Translations under genes and position numbers: made by a program
Part shown: positions 6,253 to 6,895 of the stretch, one piece after another
How the letters are laid out: the number at the start of each line of letters is the position of its first letter
How positions within the stretch are numbered: the stretch's first letter is position 1
The notes under the pieces: model-generated
What the model was told of the DNA's origin: nothing
The model's database searches: none
What the model saw: the letters and a program-made list of their open reading frames with translations, nothing else
Assembly: GCA_900770445.1 (NCBI GenBank)
Contig: CAAGKO010000087.1
Coordinates: forward strand, 1-6,895
Source: an uncultured Oribacterium sp.
Lineage (GTDB): Bacteria; Bacillota; Clostridia; Lachnospirales; Lachnospiraceae
Direction: 5' to 3'
DNA: 6,895 nt

Positions 6253-6378
6253 TAGATTTTTTGAAAATTTTTGAAGAAATTTGTACGAGGGCATAAAGTG
6301 CCGGATTTTTCTGCATTTTTTTGTGGTGTAATTGTGGCGGTTAGTGTATACTGGAAAAGATTGGAGAGAAACAGGAGC
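6253..6378 (+). promoter_or_regulatory. Divergent intergenic region with a weak plus-strand promoter candidate
   Basis: This AT-rich gap lies between the leftward tRNA unit and the rightward helicase-like gene. The best plus-strand -10 candidate is TATACT (6347-6352). The nearest -35-like sequence, TTGTGG at 6321-6326, gives a poor 20-nt spacer, so the promoter is uncertain. GGAGAG (6363-6368) is a reasonable ribosome site, 10 nt before the ATG at 6379. Confidence 0.3.
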
Positions 6379-6895
6379 ATGGTAAAGAAGGAAAAACTGT
6401 CACAATTTTATTTTACACAATACCGGGAGGGTACAGCCCGGTACCGAAAAAAGAATCAGGACGGCAAGGCGGGGTATGCCAAAAGAGCCAAAAGCCTGTC
6501 CATAGAGCTGCAGAGGATAAGGTCCGGTCATGTGAAGGAAGCAAAGCTGGAGGACTATCACAGACAGGTGAGAAATCTTTGCTACTTTGCCTTTAAGCAG
6601 AACAATCAGGTAGCCATTATGCAAATCCGGGATTTCCTTCTGCCGGAGCTGGTACGGCTGGATCTGGCTGCCATGAAGCCTTCGGAACAGGAAATTGTCA
6701 CGGAGAGATTTCTGGACTATCTTAGGAATGAGATGAACGGGGAACTCTGTGTCAGAACCTTAAAAGACCTTACGGTTTCCTATGCGGAATACGGCATCCG
6801 GGAACAGATTATTGATCTGGTACCCTTGAAGCCGGAAACGGAATTTCCCAAAGCGCGTGCCATGCAGAGACATTTTATCCTGCACATCGGTCCGA
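6379..6895 (+). CDS. Probable Suv3-like RNA helicase, N-terminal part (truncated by window)
   Basis: This open frame of 172 codons runs off the right end and is the only plus-strand gene. The first 160 residues are helical and strongly charged (MVKKEKLSQF..., Lys/Arg/Glu-rich) with no motif I recognise. The last visible residues, RHFILHIGP plus the A of an ACN codon, match the start of motif I HxGPTNSGKT, typical of the Suv3 family of superfamily 2 RNA helicases. Those are mitochondrial degradosome helicases in eukaryotes and also occur in some Clostridia. The match is short and the rest of the P-loop lies outside, so the call is tentative. ATG 6379 is preceded by GGAGAG at 10 nt; AGGAG immediately before it is too close, and an in-frame TTG at 6361 is a less likely start. 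RNA unwinding or processing is inferred from the family only. Confidence 0.65.
   Translation, partial: MVKKEKLSQFYFTQYREGTARYRKKNQDGKAGYAKRAKSLSIELQRIRSGHVKEAKLEDYHRQVRNLCYFAFKQNNQVAIMQIRDFLLPELVRLDLAAMKPSEQEIVTERFLDYLRNEMNGELCVRTLKDLTVSYAEYGIREQIIDLVPLKPETEFPKARAMQRHFILHIGP

Noticed and set aside
6400..6624. Minus-strand 74-codon frame
   Set aside because: It is antisense to the plus-strand helicase-like gene, which has a ribosome site, an open frame to the window end and a motif I-like sequence.

Overview
The window looks like chromosomal DNA of a Gram-positive anaerobe of the Bacillota, most likely class Clostridia and plausibly family Lachnospiraceae. The evidence is the dnaX-ybaB-recR order, consensus sigma-A-type promoters (TTGACA / TATAAT, 17-18 nt spacers), purine-rich Shine-Dalgarno sites, tRNA genes without encoded CCA, and a TPR protein whose C-terminus resembles proteins I remember from Lachnospiraceae. 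The family assignment is inference; no database was searched.

Layout from right to left, because nearly everything is on the minus strand. Only the last ~520 bases (6379 to the end) are on the plus strand. They hold the 5' part of a gene that breaks off at what looks like helicase motif I of a Suv3-like RNA helicase. Divergent from it is a two-gene tRNA unit, tRNA-Val(UAC) then initiator tRNA-fMet(CAU), with its own near-consensus promoter (6223-6252) and a rho-independent terminator (5988-6021). Right beside the terminator's T tract is the dnaX promoter (5959-5987). A leader of about 135 nt leads to a TTG-initiated dnaX (clamp-loader tau subunit), followed tightly by ybaB/ebfC (17-nt gap), recR (1-nt overlap) and a 694-residue TPR protein (24-nt gap). 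A hairpin terminator follows at 1105-1137. These four genes form a DNA replication and repair operon.

Downstream is a CvpA-family membrane protein gene, cut off from the operon by that terminator. It is followed by a weaker terminator candidate and then, at the left edge, a gene-free 300 bp carrying strong tandem promoters that point out of the window. The leader after them contains a boxA-like CTTGAAAA element, so a ribosomal RNA operon probably begins just beyond base 1.

The most interesting item is the TPR protein. Residues 345-460 read like an AAA+ core in which Walker A, Walker B and the arginine-finger position all appear to have lost their key residues. The core is separated from a lid-like C-terminal domain by a long acidic linker. 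It may be a pseudo-ATPase encoded with the clamp loader and RecR. Also notable are two adjacent U-U mismatches in the T stem of the initiator tRNA, and an A-rich site at the dnaX domain III/IV junction where other bacteria make a shorter gamma form.
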